Part shown: piece by piece, positions 48,707 to 59,363 of the stretch
Numbering within the stretch: position 1 is the stretch's first letter
How the letters are laid out: the number at the start of each line of letters is the position of its first letter
Source: Emydura subglobosa
Lineage: Eukaryota > Chordata > Testudines > Chelidae
Reading direction: 5' to 3'
Assembly (NCBI GenBank): GCA_007922225.1
Contig: ML679961.1
Location: forward strand, 9,481,433-9,545,432
DNA: 64,000 nucleotides
Program-made: the position numbers and the translations under genes
Notes under the pieces: model-generated
The model's database searches: none
What the model was told of the DNA's origin: nothing
Seen by the model: the letters and a program-made list of their open reading frames with translations, nothing else

Positions 48707-50055
48707 CTATATAATTAAAAAAAAATTTAAAGCTTTATAAAACAAATACAAGCGATTTGTTAGTGTTAATAACAGGAAAACAGTATTCAAACTTCAGTAG
48801 TTAAAACATTTTGATGCAGTGATATTTTTGCATGATCTTTTTCCTGTTAAAGAGCTTGACAGTGTTCATAAGAATCACTACAAAATATGTGTATTTTGAA
48901 AAATATTACTAAAAAATACAATGAAGGAAAATGAGGAAATTTGGAGGGGGGGGATTAGCAAATACTGCAGTATTTCTAGTTAAACAAATACACACGGAGA
49001 GCATACCACTTTACTATATGAGAGTTAAACTGATCAGAACTTTATTAACAACTGTCAACCCATGCCAAAAGAGTTAGTGTGCCACCGAGTACTGCAACTG
49101 TATCCAAACAGGCAGAACCATGCACCCATGTAGAGCTCCAATGACTTTAGCAGGATCTCATGCAAACACAAGGGTTCACCTGGGTGGATCCAACTGAAGG
49201 ACTGGGGCTCACGTAAGCAACACCAATGGCTTTGTGACAAGCCTGTATCTTTATTATAAGGGAAATAAATATGGATAAACATCAGATCCAAATAACAGTC
49301 AGTTCAAAGTATGTAACTGGAACAGAAGACTTTTTTTAAAAGCCATCTAATCTACAATTCTACATATGATCTAAGTTGTATTGGTATAAGCAGAATAGTT
49401 CGGTATTTTAAACTCTTCATGAACTGACTTGAGACTGAACAACACACACACACACAGCGCTTCATTTTTGCTTGTGTTTTTTGAAGGTCCATGAGAACAT
49501 TGTTAAACACAGTGGCTCTTAAAATAAGAAAACTGCCTCCACATGTCTGCTTTTTCTAATACCTGAATAGTTTCTATTCTACCCTGACAGCAAACCTATA
49601 AAGTGGATAAAACTTCAAAATACACAATTTATATAGGTCTGTTATATAAATTTCCTGATATATTTTATTTGTTACGATTTATGGTAAAAACTGACTTTAG
49701 CAACCTCCCAGGGAACCAGTGAAAACCATTTGCCTAGAGTGGTGGGTCTTTAACTAATGGTGAAAGGCTGCAGGACTGGGAAGTACAGTAGCTCCTTAAG
49801 ACAGAATGTTGCCTACTGGAGGTGGAGACCTCAGTGCAAGCATCACTGGACATTTACTGGCAATAGAAAAAAATGACCAGATATCAGATTCAAATAATTT
49901 ATTCAGCATGTAGCATAAGGCCAGATAATCTTCATCCTCTACTAAGGAGGCAAATACCTGCTGGAAGGGGCAGATCATTCCACCAGTGGAACCAAGTCTG
50001 CCCCCCGCAATCAACCAGCTTGGGTCTCAAATAGCAGGCTTTATTATCACAATCT
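48707..50055 (-). other. WDHD1 intron 1, left part
   Basis: AT-rich, nothing recognised. Confidence 0.4.
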
Positions 50056-50730
50056 GCTGGAGACTATGGACCATACATACAGAGGTGGGTGTCACAGAGC
50101 TGCCTCCAAAGTCCACAGTGGATTCTTGTCTACACTGTACATTAACCTTGGGTCTGACACCAAGGCTCACGGATTCAGTGTGTAAGTCTACGCAGCAATG
50201 AAAGACCCATGGGACAGTCACCCTTGACCTGGGTCAGCTGACTTGGGCTCATAGAGCTCAGGCTGCAGAGGTACAAAACTGCAGTGAAGACGTCTGGGCC
50301 CAGGCTGGAGCCTGGGTCTGAAGACCCACGGTTTCTGAGCCCTACCATCTACACTGCATTTTTACTGCTCTGCAGCCTGAGCCCGCAAGCCCTGAATCAG
50401 TGCCACGGGTTTTTTAATCATGGTGTAGGCAGCAGCGTTTCCAAGGTTGCGCTCAAGCCTTAACACAGCATTATAAACCTGTGTCTCACAGCCATGCTAA
50501 CGCGTCCACACTACACTGTGCAAACCTTCTGACTCAGGGCCATGGCTTGAGCTGCGTCCACATTGCAGAATGACAGGGCTCTGACCCACCCGCACAGCAG
50601 GCTCCTCTCCTAGGATGGGTGTCTCAAGTCAGACTGATTTGTGTGTGGAGGGGGAGGAGGGACCCTTGAGCTCAAACCTGAGCCAGAGCCCAGGCTTAAT
50701 ATGCAATGTAGACAAATCCTCATGGCTTCC
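50056..50730. repeat. Mosaic of MITE fragments
   Basis: Repeated CTACACTG words, CAGGCTGGAGCCTGGGTCTG and inverted GCTCAGGCTGCAG/CTGCAGCCTGAGC sequences mark one or more nested inverted-repeat elements. Boundaries unclear. Confidence 0.45.
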
Positions 50731-51300
50731 CGCTGATCACTGGCTGCTCCTGACGCCTTTACGTAAAAGATCGATGGGGGGTCAAGATGGGGAGAGACCC
50801 CCCCACTCCGAAAGGATACACCCCAAGATACATTCATGTACCATGATCTTCTCCACCCGCATGATGAAGGACGGAGGGAGGGTGTGATACAACCCCACCC
50901 CACCCCACCCCCTGGGAGTCCTGGACCTCCAGGAGGAGGTGAAGCGGAGGGGAGGGGGGCTGGTATCTTGTGTGCTAAGGGGATTTCTGCCCCCAGCCCC
51001 AGAGGGCTGGCCGGGCCCGGTGCAGGGGTCACCGGCAGGCAGGCACCCCCCATCTCCGCTCCTGCTTTCCCGCCCGGCCGGTCCGCACCCAGCCGGCGCT
51101 CCCCGCGGGGCCCAAAGCATCATTTTTCCGGGCCCAGCACAAACTTGTAACACGGGCCCGCCCCACACACCGAGCCATGGGGCTGCAGCCTGGGCCCGGT
51201 AAAGTGCACCCTGCCCCCCCGTGTGCGGGCCCTGGCTCCCGGCCAGCACCTTCCCCTCAGCCGGCTGGCTGCCCGCCCCGGGGCCCTAGATCCTGTCAGG
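50731..51300. other. GC-rich shoulder of the promoter region
   Basis: A transition into the CpG island. It includes the ACCCC tandem run near 50892-50910. No gene; several frames are open only through GC bias. Confidence 0.5.
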
Positions 51301-51313
51301 GCAGGCACCGCCC

Positions 51314-51345
51314 GACAGACAGACAGACAGACAGACCGACCGACA
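51314..51345. repeat. GACA tetranucleotide microsatellite
   Basis: Tandem GACA units that drift to GACC, within the CpG island and just inside WDHD1 intron 1. Confidence 0.85.
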
Positions 51346-51406
51346 CTCCCTCCCTCACCCGCGCCCCGACAGCCCCAGCCCCAGCCCGCGCCGGCCCGGC
51401 ACTCAC

Positions 51407-51495
51407 CGGCCCCGCTTCCCGCCTTCCCGCGCTCCCAGCGCCGCGCCGGCGCGGGCCTGCTCCGTCAGCGGCCGGGGCGGGGCGGCCGGGACCCC
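51407..51495 (-). other. WDHD1: WDHD1 non-coding exon 1 (5' UTR), approximate
   Basis: A good donor, CG followed by GTGAGT on the minus strand, lies at 51401-51407 inside the CpG island. The acceptor of exon 2 at 48707-48708 needs an upstream exon, and the mammalian gene also has a 5' UTR exon here. The outer end is a guess placed below the GC-box run. Two TTCCCGC E2F-like cores (51416-51431) lie in it. Confidence 0.6.
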
Positions 51496-51518
51496 GGGGC
51501 GGGGCGGGGCGGGGCGGT
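51496..51518. promoter_or_regulatory. GC-box cluster of the shared WDHD1/SOCS4 promoter
   Basis: Four consecutive GGGGC units form Sp1/KLF-type sites between the divergent first exons of WDHD1 and SOCS4. I see no TATA box on either side, as expected for a CpG-island promoter. The start sites themselves cannot be read from sequence. Confidence 0.65.
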
Positions 51519-51539
51519 CCCGGGAGGTGGAGCTGACTC

Positions 51540-51619
51540 CGCCGGGGAAGGGAACAGGGAAGGAGGATGGCGGCGGCGGGCGCGACTGAGGCCGCTTCGG
51601 AGCGGCGCTGCCCAGGCAG
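51540..51619 (+). other. SOCS4: SOCS4 non-coding exon 1, approximate start
   Basis: Ends at a strong donor (CAGGCAG followed by GTGAGG at 51620). It contains GGATGGCGGC, a YY1-like element common just downstream of start sites in CpG-island promoters. The same ATG at 51567 opens an upstream reading frame that continues into exon 2. The 5' end is estimated. Confidence 0.6.
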
Positions 51620-51714
51620 GTGAGGGGAGCCGGGCTTCGCCCAGCGGGCGGCGGGTTCACCCAGCCACACAGCCCGACAGGCGACTCCCCGCCCCGCCCT
51701 TGTCCCTCTCCCCC

Positions 51715-52110
51715 AAACTGCCCCACTCGGCCCCCCCCCGCCCCCCCCCTCCGCCCCCGTCCCCCTCCTGCTCCAACCTGCCCCACTCCCCCTTCCTCCT
51801 GCGGCTGCCCCAGCCTGCCCCCTCTTCCTCTCCCTGCCCCACTCCCCTGCCTTTGTCTTGCTCCCTGCCTTACCCTCCTCTCTCCCCTAACCACCCCCTT
51901 CCTCCTGCCCCTCTCCACCTCTTCCTCGTGTCCCCTCTTTGCCCCCAGCCCCCCTCTTTTCTTTCCCCTCCCTATCCCAGGCCCCCATTTTAGTCCTGCC
52001 TCATTCATTTTCCTCCAGTCCCCCCTTATCTTCCTCCTCCCTCTAATCTCTTCTTCCTCTCTCCCCACGCCTCCTTTGCCATTCTCTCTTCCCCTTCCCA
52101 CCCATCCAGC
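51715..52110 (+). repeat. Long polypyrimidine tract (C/T-rich, about 400 bp)
   Basis: Just inside SOCS4 intron 1 the plus strand is almost entirely C and T. A nearly pure pyrimidine strand of this length is unusual. It ends in CCATCCAG, which could act as a splice acceptor. Confidence 0.8.
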
Positions 52111-52226
52111 TGTGCCGTTAATCCAGTCTGTCTTTGTGTCTGATGGTGAGTGTTATCCGCTGCTGCCGGGCTTGGGATTCCCACCTGCATATTCCCCCTG
52201 GTAATGGCTCTGCTGGGGAGCAGCAG
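52111..52226 (+). other. Candidate alternative 5' UTR exon of SOCS4
   Basis: Preceded by the pyrimidine tract and CAG, and followed by a strong donor (AGCAG then GTAAGTG at 52227). These features make a plausible optional non-coding exon, but no protein evidence bears on it. RNA data are needed. Confidence 0.3.
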
Positions 52227-52239
52227 GTAAGTGCAGCGT

Positions 52240-54119
52240 GGGCTGCATTTGCATTAGGACAATGCTATTCTTTTATTTATTGCTCACGAGCAGCCCAAAG
52301 AGTAGGGGTCAAAGGTTTGATCAGTTCTCCCGTTTTGACATGTGTTTTATGATATGAGGGGACTCTGGGTGTTTAATGTGGCTCAGAGCAGACTGGTGAC
52401 AGAAGCTACTGTTTAGAAATAGGTAGGTACAAATGTATGCTTCATTGCAAATGTGCATTGTTTTCCATTTGTAGTCCTCCAGGGTGGTCCTAAAGGTGCA
52501 GTTACTAAACTTTTAAAATAGTTTTAGGCAGAACTTTTAATAGTGGGGTCGTATCCTATTCATGGAATAAAAGCTCTACAATATAGATCATGTTTTCCTT
52601 CTGTTGTTAATTCCAGAGAGTCAGGTATTAAATGCCTGTGATTTCAGAAGCATTAGAGAGACACATATTAGTATTTCAAAGGACACATTCCCTCTCTTCT
52701 CATACCAGTGTCTTCCTGAAGTGGAGAATAACAGGAAATAGAACTTGTCCTCCTAAGTATTTTGGTGCAGGTTTGTTGCTGTAGATAGGTTGTGACGTCT
52801 ATAAATTTATTTTTGATGTCTTATAGCTTTGTGTTTGCAGAACACATGAACATATTTTATGTTTCGTGTTGACTTACATAGTCATTTTTGCTAAAAGTCT
52901 ACTAAAATAGACTTTCTCAGAGTACATTGGCATATTTTTGTAAATACAAGTCACTTTCTTACACTGTTCTGAGTGATACTGCTATTATGGGTTTTTTTAG
53001 CTATAATAATTTGACTGTACAAGTCAAACCTTCAGTATTTTTGGTGGTGGCTTAAAAAGAAAGTTGTCCTTGCAAACACATTTGGTCCTTTGGAACCTTC
53101 ATTAATTAATATTCCTTTTTTTTCAATTGAACTAATATTCTCCTTTGTGATCTTAATTCCTCCAGTCTCAATGAAATTGTGGGAAGCTCCCGTTAAAGAA
53201 TATGATCCTGCAGTCCTTACTCAGGCATCATATTTCCTTTTGATGTTGACAGGTGTTTTGCTTGAAAAAAGACTGCAGGATCTGACCCATTGTGGGATCA
53301 TTCTCACAATTGTGATCTGTTACTACCCTATAATTAGAGGTATCCTACTGAAATTTATGATGGATATATAGTTGTAGTTAAATGAATAGATACTCTAGTA
53401 TGTAAACCATTGGCTGTATTACTTTGAAACACTATTCAGCACTAAAGGAGCAATACAGTTTACTTCTTTAAGGACAAAAAATTCTTTGTCTTAAAAGCAC
53501 AAAATATCTGAAATAAGAAAACAGTTTTATCTGATTTCCCTTCCTAGATCTTTAACAATATGGCCCATTTTATTCATACTTCCAAGAAAAATTGCTTGTA
53601 GGCTGAAACCTTTTATGTCCAGTTTTATTCTGCAGTTGCGTTATCAATGCCTGGCGGGGGGAAATAATTTTTATATTGGAACTGCTGTTGGGCCCTTTGT
53701 GATCGTCACATTGTTAGTGCTTTTATGTTTGAGTCAGTGATAATATAGATTCTAGGCTTCCATTTTTATTTTATTTTTTTTAATATTCTCAGTACTCATT
53801 GCAGAACCTTATGGAAACTGTGCAGAAACGTTTTCAGTGGGGATATCCAGATATATTTTAGTCAGTCTTGCTTCTTGTGTGGGGTAATATGTGTTCTATC
53901 AAAGTAGTTTAGTAGGCACTCCTAATCAGGTGAGTGGGAAGGTAGAACTGCTCTCTTCAACAGGCTTTTTCATAAATTTCTTATGGGGGCTGAGGGAATC
54001 TCATGTCAAATATTTTAAAACAATTCAGTAGTCTTATGCATAGTGTCTTTCATAAAAACTTAGTTTTAATGCTCTCATCCAAAATGCTTTATAATGTAAA
54101 GGATGCTTTAAGTACAAAA
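52240..54119 (+). other. SOCS4 intron 1, left part
   Basis: No gene recognised. AT-rich after 52.3 kb. The 93-residue frame at 53090-53371 has no recognisable motif and is probably chance. Confidence 0.4.
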
Positions 54120-54870
54120 TTAGGTTACAGCTAATCTTGCTGAAGCTGAATCCATATAAGAATGAGGTGTTGCTGTTAGGTTAGGGAAACACCAGAAGAT
54201 ATGGTGGTAATTGTGTCGGCCCTCCGTTTGTTGTTAAAGTACGATCTGGGGGTAGTATTGGATCCTCAGCTGCTGTTACAAGATTATCTAGCAGTAGTTT
54301 TTCTATTAAGACTTGTTTCCTCTTTGCTTGGCCAAGAGGCTGCAACCATTTTTTCCCCCCAGACCTTGCTACTACCATCATCCATGCCTTTATTGACTGA
54401 GTATTAGATTATTGCAAGGCGCACTACACGGGGCTACACTTTAAATCTACCTGGACACTGAAGCTTGTGCAGATTGCAGTAGCTGACTTAAGTGGTGTAA
54501 GGTTGTTGAGAGCATGACATCAATGCACCTTGATTTGCACAGCCTGCCTGTTTGGTTTCTGTGTGGAGTTTAAAGGATCAGTCTTGTTCTATAAAGCCCT
54601 GACTGTCTTGGTATCTGCCTACTTGAGAAACTGCTTCTTTCCCTGTTCCACATGGCCCTGCTGTTTGGTCTGCAGAGGCGGTTGCTTGGAGCTCCCTGAG
54701 TATAAAAGAAAGGGAACTTCTAGTAAGGCATTTTACATGAGTAGCCCTGAACTTTGGAACCTACTTCCCACACACATGCACATATAGGATATGAAATAGC
54801 CCCAGTTTTTAATCTTTAGAGCATGCTGCAAGGCCCATTTACCCAGGGTTTTTGGGGGAGAGTAGGGCAG
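54120..54870 (+). repeat. L2/CR1-like LINE fragment
   Basis: In pieces it reads KYDLGVVLDPQLLLQDYLAV, then HAFIDYVLDYCKALHGAT, then HLDLHSLPVWF. These match the order and spacing of the C-terminal part of L2-type reverse transcriptase proteins. Several frameshifts and stops. Confidence 0.6.
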
Positions 54871-55299
54871 AGTCAGAACCAGGATTTCTTGTTAGGTGGG
54901 AGGTATCATTTGGGTTTTGATTTTTATCTCTAGTCAGTTATTTTCTGGTGTAGGGGTGAGATGTAGCTGCTGGGTCCATTTTTGAGTGTGACTGTATCTG
55001 TGATCTATTACAGAGGCACCCAAAGGTTAGGTACTTTTAGAATCTGCATCATAAATCAAAATAAATAAATAGTTAGAATGCAGACAAGGGAATTGGGAGT
55101 TAATGCTATGTTTAACTGAGTTTATTTTTGAAGTAAGCCAATAGTGTCCCATCTTCAGTGGAAATGAAAGTGTTAAAGTGAGGTGTGATGGCCAAAATAA
55201 TGATTGGTCAAAGATTAATGTGAACAGAAGTTGATCAGTGAGAAATACATAAATAACTTACATAATAGCTACAACTGGACAACAGGAGATGGATCACTC
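54871..55299 (+). other. SOCS4 intron 1, nothing recognised
   Basis: Non-coding, no clear repeat. Confidence 0.4.
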
Positions 55300-55420
55300 G
55301 ATAATTGCCCGGTTCTATCCATTTGCTCTGAGGCATCTAACACCAGCGACTGTAGGAAGACAGGATACTGGGTTAGATGGACCATTGGTTTGACCCAATA
55401 TGACCGTTCTTAACTTAAGT
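55300..55420 (+). repeat. CR1-type LINE 3' tail
   Basis: Reads ATCTAACACCAGCGACTGTA then GGATACTGGGTTAGATGGAC and CCAATATGACCGTTCTTA. This is the reverse complement of the tail of the copy at 33728. Confidence 0.75.
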
Positions 55421-55445
55421 CACTTATTTTAAAAAACCTAAAATT

Positions 55446-55471
55446 AATAATAATAATAATAATAATAATAA
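55446..55471. repeat. (AAT)n microsatellite
   Basis: About eight AAT units directly after a CR1 tail, a frequent arrangement. Confidence 0.9.
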
Positions 55472-56654
55472 AAAGAGATGACAGATAAATATAGACCATT
55501 CAAAGAATGAATATAGGATCTAATTTATACAAGTTGTTGATATCCGTGTAAGCAATCTGAAACTACGTGTAGTAGTTAGGAAAAATTCTTTAATAGATTT
55601 GAATGCTATAAGTTTACATAAAAATATCAACTTCCACAATGATGACTGAAATTAACCTTATGGGTTAGTAATATATTAGGGGCAGGAGTTTTAACGAGAG
55701 GTATGATCACATGGAGAAACTTGGATTTTGAGTAGAGAACTGTCTAAATAATTAATCACATGGAAACCGTAACTAACAACTTTATTAGAAAGGTTTTGGA
55801 GGGATTGGCTGCGGAATGCAGACAAACATTCACAGTGGCTGTAGAAAAAAAAAATTTTGGTAGAGCAACACTCAAGTTATTCAGAACAAGACTCCCCTAT
55901 GTTTGTTATGGCCCTCATCCTATTGCTTCTGAAGTCTATGGGAGTTTTGCCATTGACTTCAATGGACACAGGATCAGGCTTTCTCTCTCCTGATATTTTC
56001 AATGGCTGGTAATGGCCTACTGTCTGATTGGGGGGCATCATTTTCACTATATAAATGCATCCGCTCAATGTTGCTTTTAGTTGAGATCCTGATATTTATG
56101 TCAAGACAGTGTAGCAATGACCCTGTAGGGATTTTAAAGTTACAATGATGTCAGAGAGCCTTCGGAATCCTATAGTCAGAAATGAACCCTGTTTTATCCA
56201 TGCATGCTGTTTTGTTTTGTCAGTTATTTAGGAGGAAGAGTTTCATATTTGAGTTTTGTCAGATATATCTGCTTTTAACGTGCCTAACGTATAGCCACTT
56301 TACAACAAAGCCTCAGTAGATAGGAGATCTAATCTTATGTATATAGTTGTCAGCCAATGTCATGTCTATTCATCTTTGTAAATGTAAAGTTCTCAGAACT
56401 GACATTCATAACTTGGTATACTGGATGGCATCTTCATTCAGCATTGCCCAGTAGGTAAAAGTATACTCTGTCTTTGCTACCTTTCTCCTTTTTTTTTTCT
56501 TTTTTTTTTTTTTTAGGGGTTGCATTTCAGTCAAAATGGAAGTACATCTACATGATGTTCTTTGGTTAGGAAGTCTTCAGTTTATGGTTGGGATAGTTAA
56601 GTCTGCAGTACCTATCTAAAGTACAGTACTTATGTGGCTCCCAGAACTGTAATA
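55472..56654 (+). other. SOCS4 intron 1, middle
   Basis: A diverged palindromic repeat with TGAAGTCTATGGGAG and CATTGACTTCAATGG lies near 55907-55980; a T-run lies at about 56491-56515. Nothing else. Confidence 0.45.
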
Positions 56655-57105
56655 TCTGAGCACCTCGCAGTCTTTAAAGTAATTATCCTCACAATGCCCC
56701 TATGACTTAGTTGTTATCCTAATTTTACAAACAGAGAATAAAGGCCTGGTCTAAGAAAATTAGGAAAGTTTAACTACATCAGTAAAGGGTGTGAGAAAGC
56801 CACACCCCTGAGCGGCGCAGTTAAACTGACCTTCGTCCCCATGTAGACAGAACTAGGCAGACACAGCAATGCTGCTGTAGCGTTTTAAGTGTAGACAAGC
56901 CCTGACACACAAAGAGACTAAGGGCTAGTTTTTCAAAGGTATTTAGACACCTAACTTAAATTGATTTCAATGGGGAGTTATATGCCTAAATACCTTTAAA
57001 AATCTGGAACTTAGTGGCTTGCTGAAGGTCACACAGAAAGTATGTACAGAGCTAGGAACTGAATTTGGGTCTCCCAGGTCCCCAGAAAGCCATTGCACCA
57101 TCCTT
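56655..57105 (-). repeat. MIR-like SINE split by a MITE
   Basis: The left part has CTCACAATGCCCCTATGACT and ATTTTACAAACAGAG; the right part has AAGGTCACACAGAAAGTATG and GGAACTGAATTTGGGTCTCC. These are consecutive in an inverted MIR, and the element at 56743-56902 sits between them together with a palindromic fragment. Confidence 0.7.
56743..56902. mobile_element. MITE inserted in the MIR copy
   Basis: Left GGCCTGGTCTAAGAAAAT and right AAGTGTAGACAAGCCC pair in inverted orientation at the outer bases; AGTTTAACTACATC and GCAGTTAAACTGAC recur inside. Related to the element at 46640-46934. Confidence 0.65.
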
Positions 57106-57560
57106 TTTGTCCTTATATCAGGCCAAGTTCAGACCTGTTTTGAGAGGGTGCAGTGTCATGTACTCTTGCATAGTCATATATTTATGTTTTGAGTAGCAAT
57201 TGTCTCTCTAATTGGCATGACAGAATTAGTCTACAGTAGCAGATGGAACTAGGAAATAATATTCTCTTTGGGGCAGGGCAACTTTTCATAAAGTGTGTGT
57301 ACAGTGTCTTCCACAACAGGAGCCTGATCCCTGATTGGATCTTCTAGGCACTACTTCAGTACAAATGATAATTGTTCATCATATATGTATATGGATGTAA
57401 GTGAAAACTGGGTCAACGAATCTGTTAAACTTACTCTCCAGGCCTGTAGGCCCCATTCTCCAATATTAGATGTTTTGTTGAGTTTTTAATCATCATGCTG
57501 TAATCAAATACTTTTCACAAGCTTCTGATACTTCCTGTACATTTCCCCTACTCAATAGAT

Positions 57561-57841
57561 AGGATATGTCTACACGGCAGCTGGGAGTGAGTCTCCCAGC
57601 CTGGGTAGACAGGGTGGGGCTAGCACGCTAAAAATAGCTATATGGCGGTAGCTCAGGTTTAGCCACCTGGGCTCGGAGCCAGGGGATAGGGTGGGTCTGA
57701 GCTTGGGTAGCTGGCCCAAGCCTCCGCCGGTGCCTCAGTTTCCCCAGAACTATTTTCCGTGTGCTAGTACTAGCCCCACTGCCACAAATCTGTCTACCAA
57801 GGCTGGGAAGCTCGCTGCCAGTTGCAGTGTAGACATATCCC
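57561..57841. mobile_element. MITE with well-preserved inverted ends
   Basis: Left GGATATGTCTACACGGCAGC and right, in reverse, GGGATATGTCTACACTGCAA, extending through CCCAGCC on both sides, about 40 bp of inverted match. No coding content; among the best preserved copies here. Confidence 0.8.
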
Positions 57842-59264
57842 TGCATGTCCAAACTATGTTTGTGGGAAATACTTTCTTGTAAAATGAAGTGACTCCAAAA
57901 TTCCACAGTGTTGTTACATCAGGGATGAATTTGGCCCATTTATTAAATTTACACGTTTTGCTAGCGTAATAGCAGCGCTGTGTAGTTCCATATGAGAGAC
58001 ATAGTTTTAATTTATCATCTTACTCTCTTGCTCACTCACTAACAAAAGTGAAGAGAACTTCAGCATGCAGAAGAGCTGGCATGCTCAGCCCCTCAGGGAA
58101 TGCAGAGCGACAGGGTAGAATGCTGGGTAATTCTCTTGATGAGAGGAAGTGTATGCCTTTTCTTTCCCTTCTTAGTATTCACCATCTCTGTCAGTTTTTA
58201 AAAAGTGGAAGAGAGGAAGCATAACTTGATTTGGTGGGGAAAAATCATGGAAAAACCTTCTAGCTCAGGTTATGACATACGTGGAGTACATAGGTGCAGC
58301 TTGCCATGCGTCTTGAAAAATGGACTATTATACTTTCAACTATGTACTCAGAAGGAGATTTTTTCAAGATGCCCCCCTCCCTTCCCCCTCAGTATACACA
58401 CTTGAACTCTAAGAATACAATAAGCCTTGGGAAGCAAACATAGGGAGTGAACTAAGCAAGTATACGTCTTAGGGAAACACTCATTTCATGTAAATTTTCT
58501 TCCACAATGAGTAATAAGCAGCTCCATTTTTCATGGCCCTTTTTCAATTGCTTTTAGTAAGGGATCTGGATTTGTTTTAATCCTTTTCAGTATGTAAAGC
58601 CCCAGATATTTCAACCCCCTGGGGACAGAATGTTTTTTTTTAACTCCATTTTGAAAAATAAATGAAAACAGCATTTGAAGATTGGCAGAATCTATGACTT
58701 ACTTATTTTTAATTTATTTTGTATCCTGAAAGTGACCCAAAAGTGTCAATTAAGAATAGGATCCATGGCATCAGACTTTGCAGATTAGTAACAAACAAGT
58801 ATATCATCTAGGTACAGTAGCTCTTTGTACTCTTTGACCTACTTTGTTTCTGTTCTGGCTTTTTCTTTCCTGAAAGGCTGATTGGAGTAGATACAGCATT
58901 TGCTCAGTGAACAACCAGAGCAATATAACCTAATGCATGTAGTGTGCCATTTTACAGCCTACCTGGTGCAAATTGTTGTCAACAACCAAGTCTTTCTGCT
59001 ATAAAGCGTGGTGAATGTATGCCTTATTCATACTCAAGGAGATGTTAACTACTGGAAAATGTTAATAATGGAGAAGGATTAAGAGTGTCTAGTCTGCGAC
59101 CAAGCCAGTGTTTGTGAAGAATCTTTGTAATGAATTGAGCTTGATTATATTATTTATACATATGCCAGCAGTGAATTGCCATTACTGTCATTTATACACT
59201 TGCATTGATCTTGTGTTGTGAACTTGATAAGCTGTTAACCTAGTTGTGTTTTCTGTTTTCTTAG
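57842..59264 (+). other. SOCS4 intron 1, right end
   Basis: AT-rich, no recognised repeat. It ends in a T-rich tract and TTAG acceptor. Confidence 0.45.
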
Positions 59265-59363
59265 ATACTTCCAGAAAATGCCTGAAAGAAGCTTCATGCT
59301 GTAGAAACTGTTACAGAAGAACGCAACCTACAGCTCTGGGACTTGTGGAGTTAAGCTGTCAAA
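59265..59363 (+). other. SOCS4: SOCS4 exon 2, 5' UTR part
   Basis: A T-rich tract and TTAG acceptor end at 59264. The 99 bases before the ATG include two in-frame ATGs (59278 and 59296) of the upstream ORF, which stops at 59304. Confidence 0.75.

Larger units (their letters stand above)
50900..51700. promoter_or_regulatory. CpG island spanning the bidirectional promoter
   Basis: GC-rich and dense in undepleted CpG, unlike the AT-rich introns on both sides. It covers the WDHD1 first exon, the GC boxes and SOCS4 exon 1. Long open frames on both strands here come from low stop-codon density and are not genes. Confidence 0.85.
51567..59304 (+). promoter_or_regulatory. SOCS4 upstream ORF spanning the exon 1-exon 2 junction
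   Basis: ATG at 51567 has A at -3 and G at +4, a strong Kozak context. It reads 17 codons plus two bases to the donor at 51619. Joined to the acceptor at 59265 it stays open for 13 more codons and stops at TAG 59302-59304, 59 nt before the SOCS4 ATG. It would give a 30-residue peptide beginning MAAAGATEAASERRC. Translation is inferred, and it depends on the start site lying upstream of 51567. Confidence 0.45.

Noticed and set aside
50610..51249. 147- and 155-residue minus-strand frames near the promoter
   Set aside because: GC-bias frames with proline/glycine repeats and no family similarity.
51223..51993. 256-residue Pro/Arg-rich open frame across the CpG island
   Set aside because: Low complexity, GC-driven lack of stops, overlaps both first exons and the promoter, and continues into the pyrimidine tract; no domain.
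53090..53371. 93-residue hydrophobic frame
   Set aside because: AT-rich intron sequence with no motif, splice support or conservation evidence.
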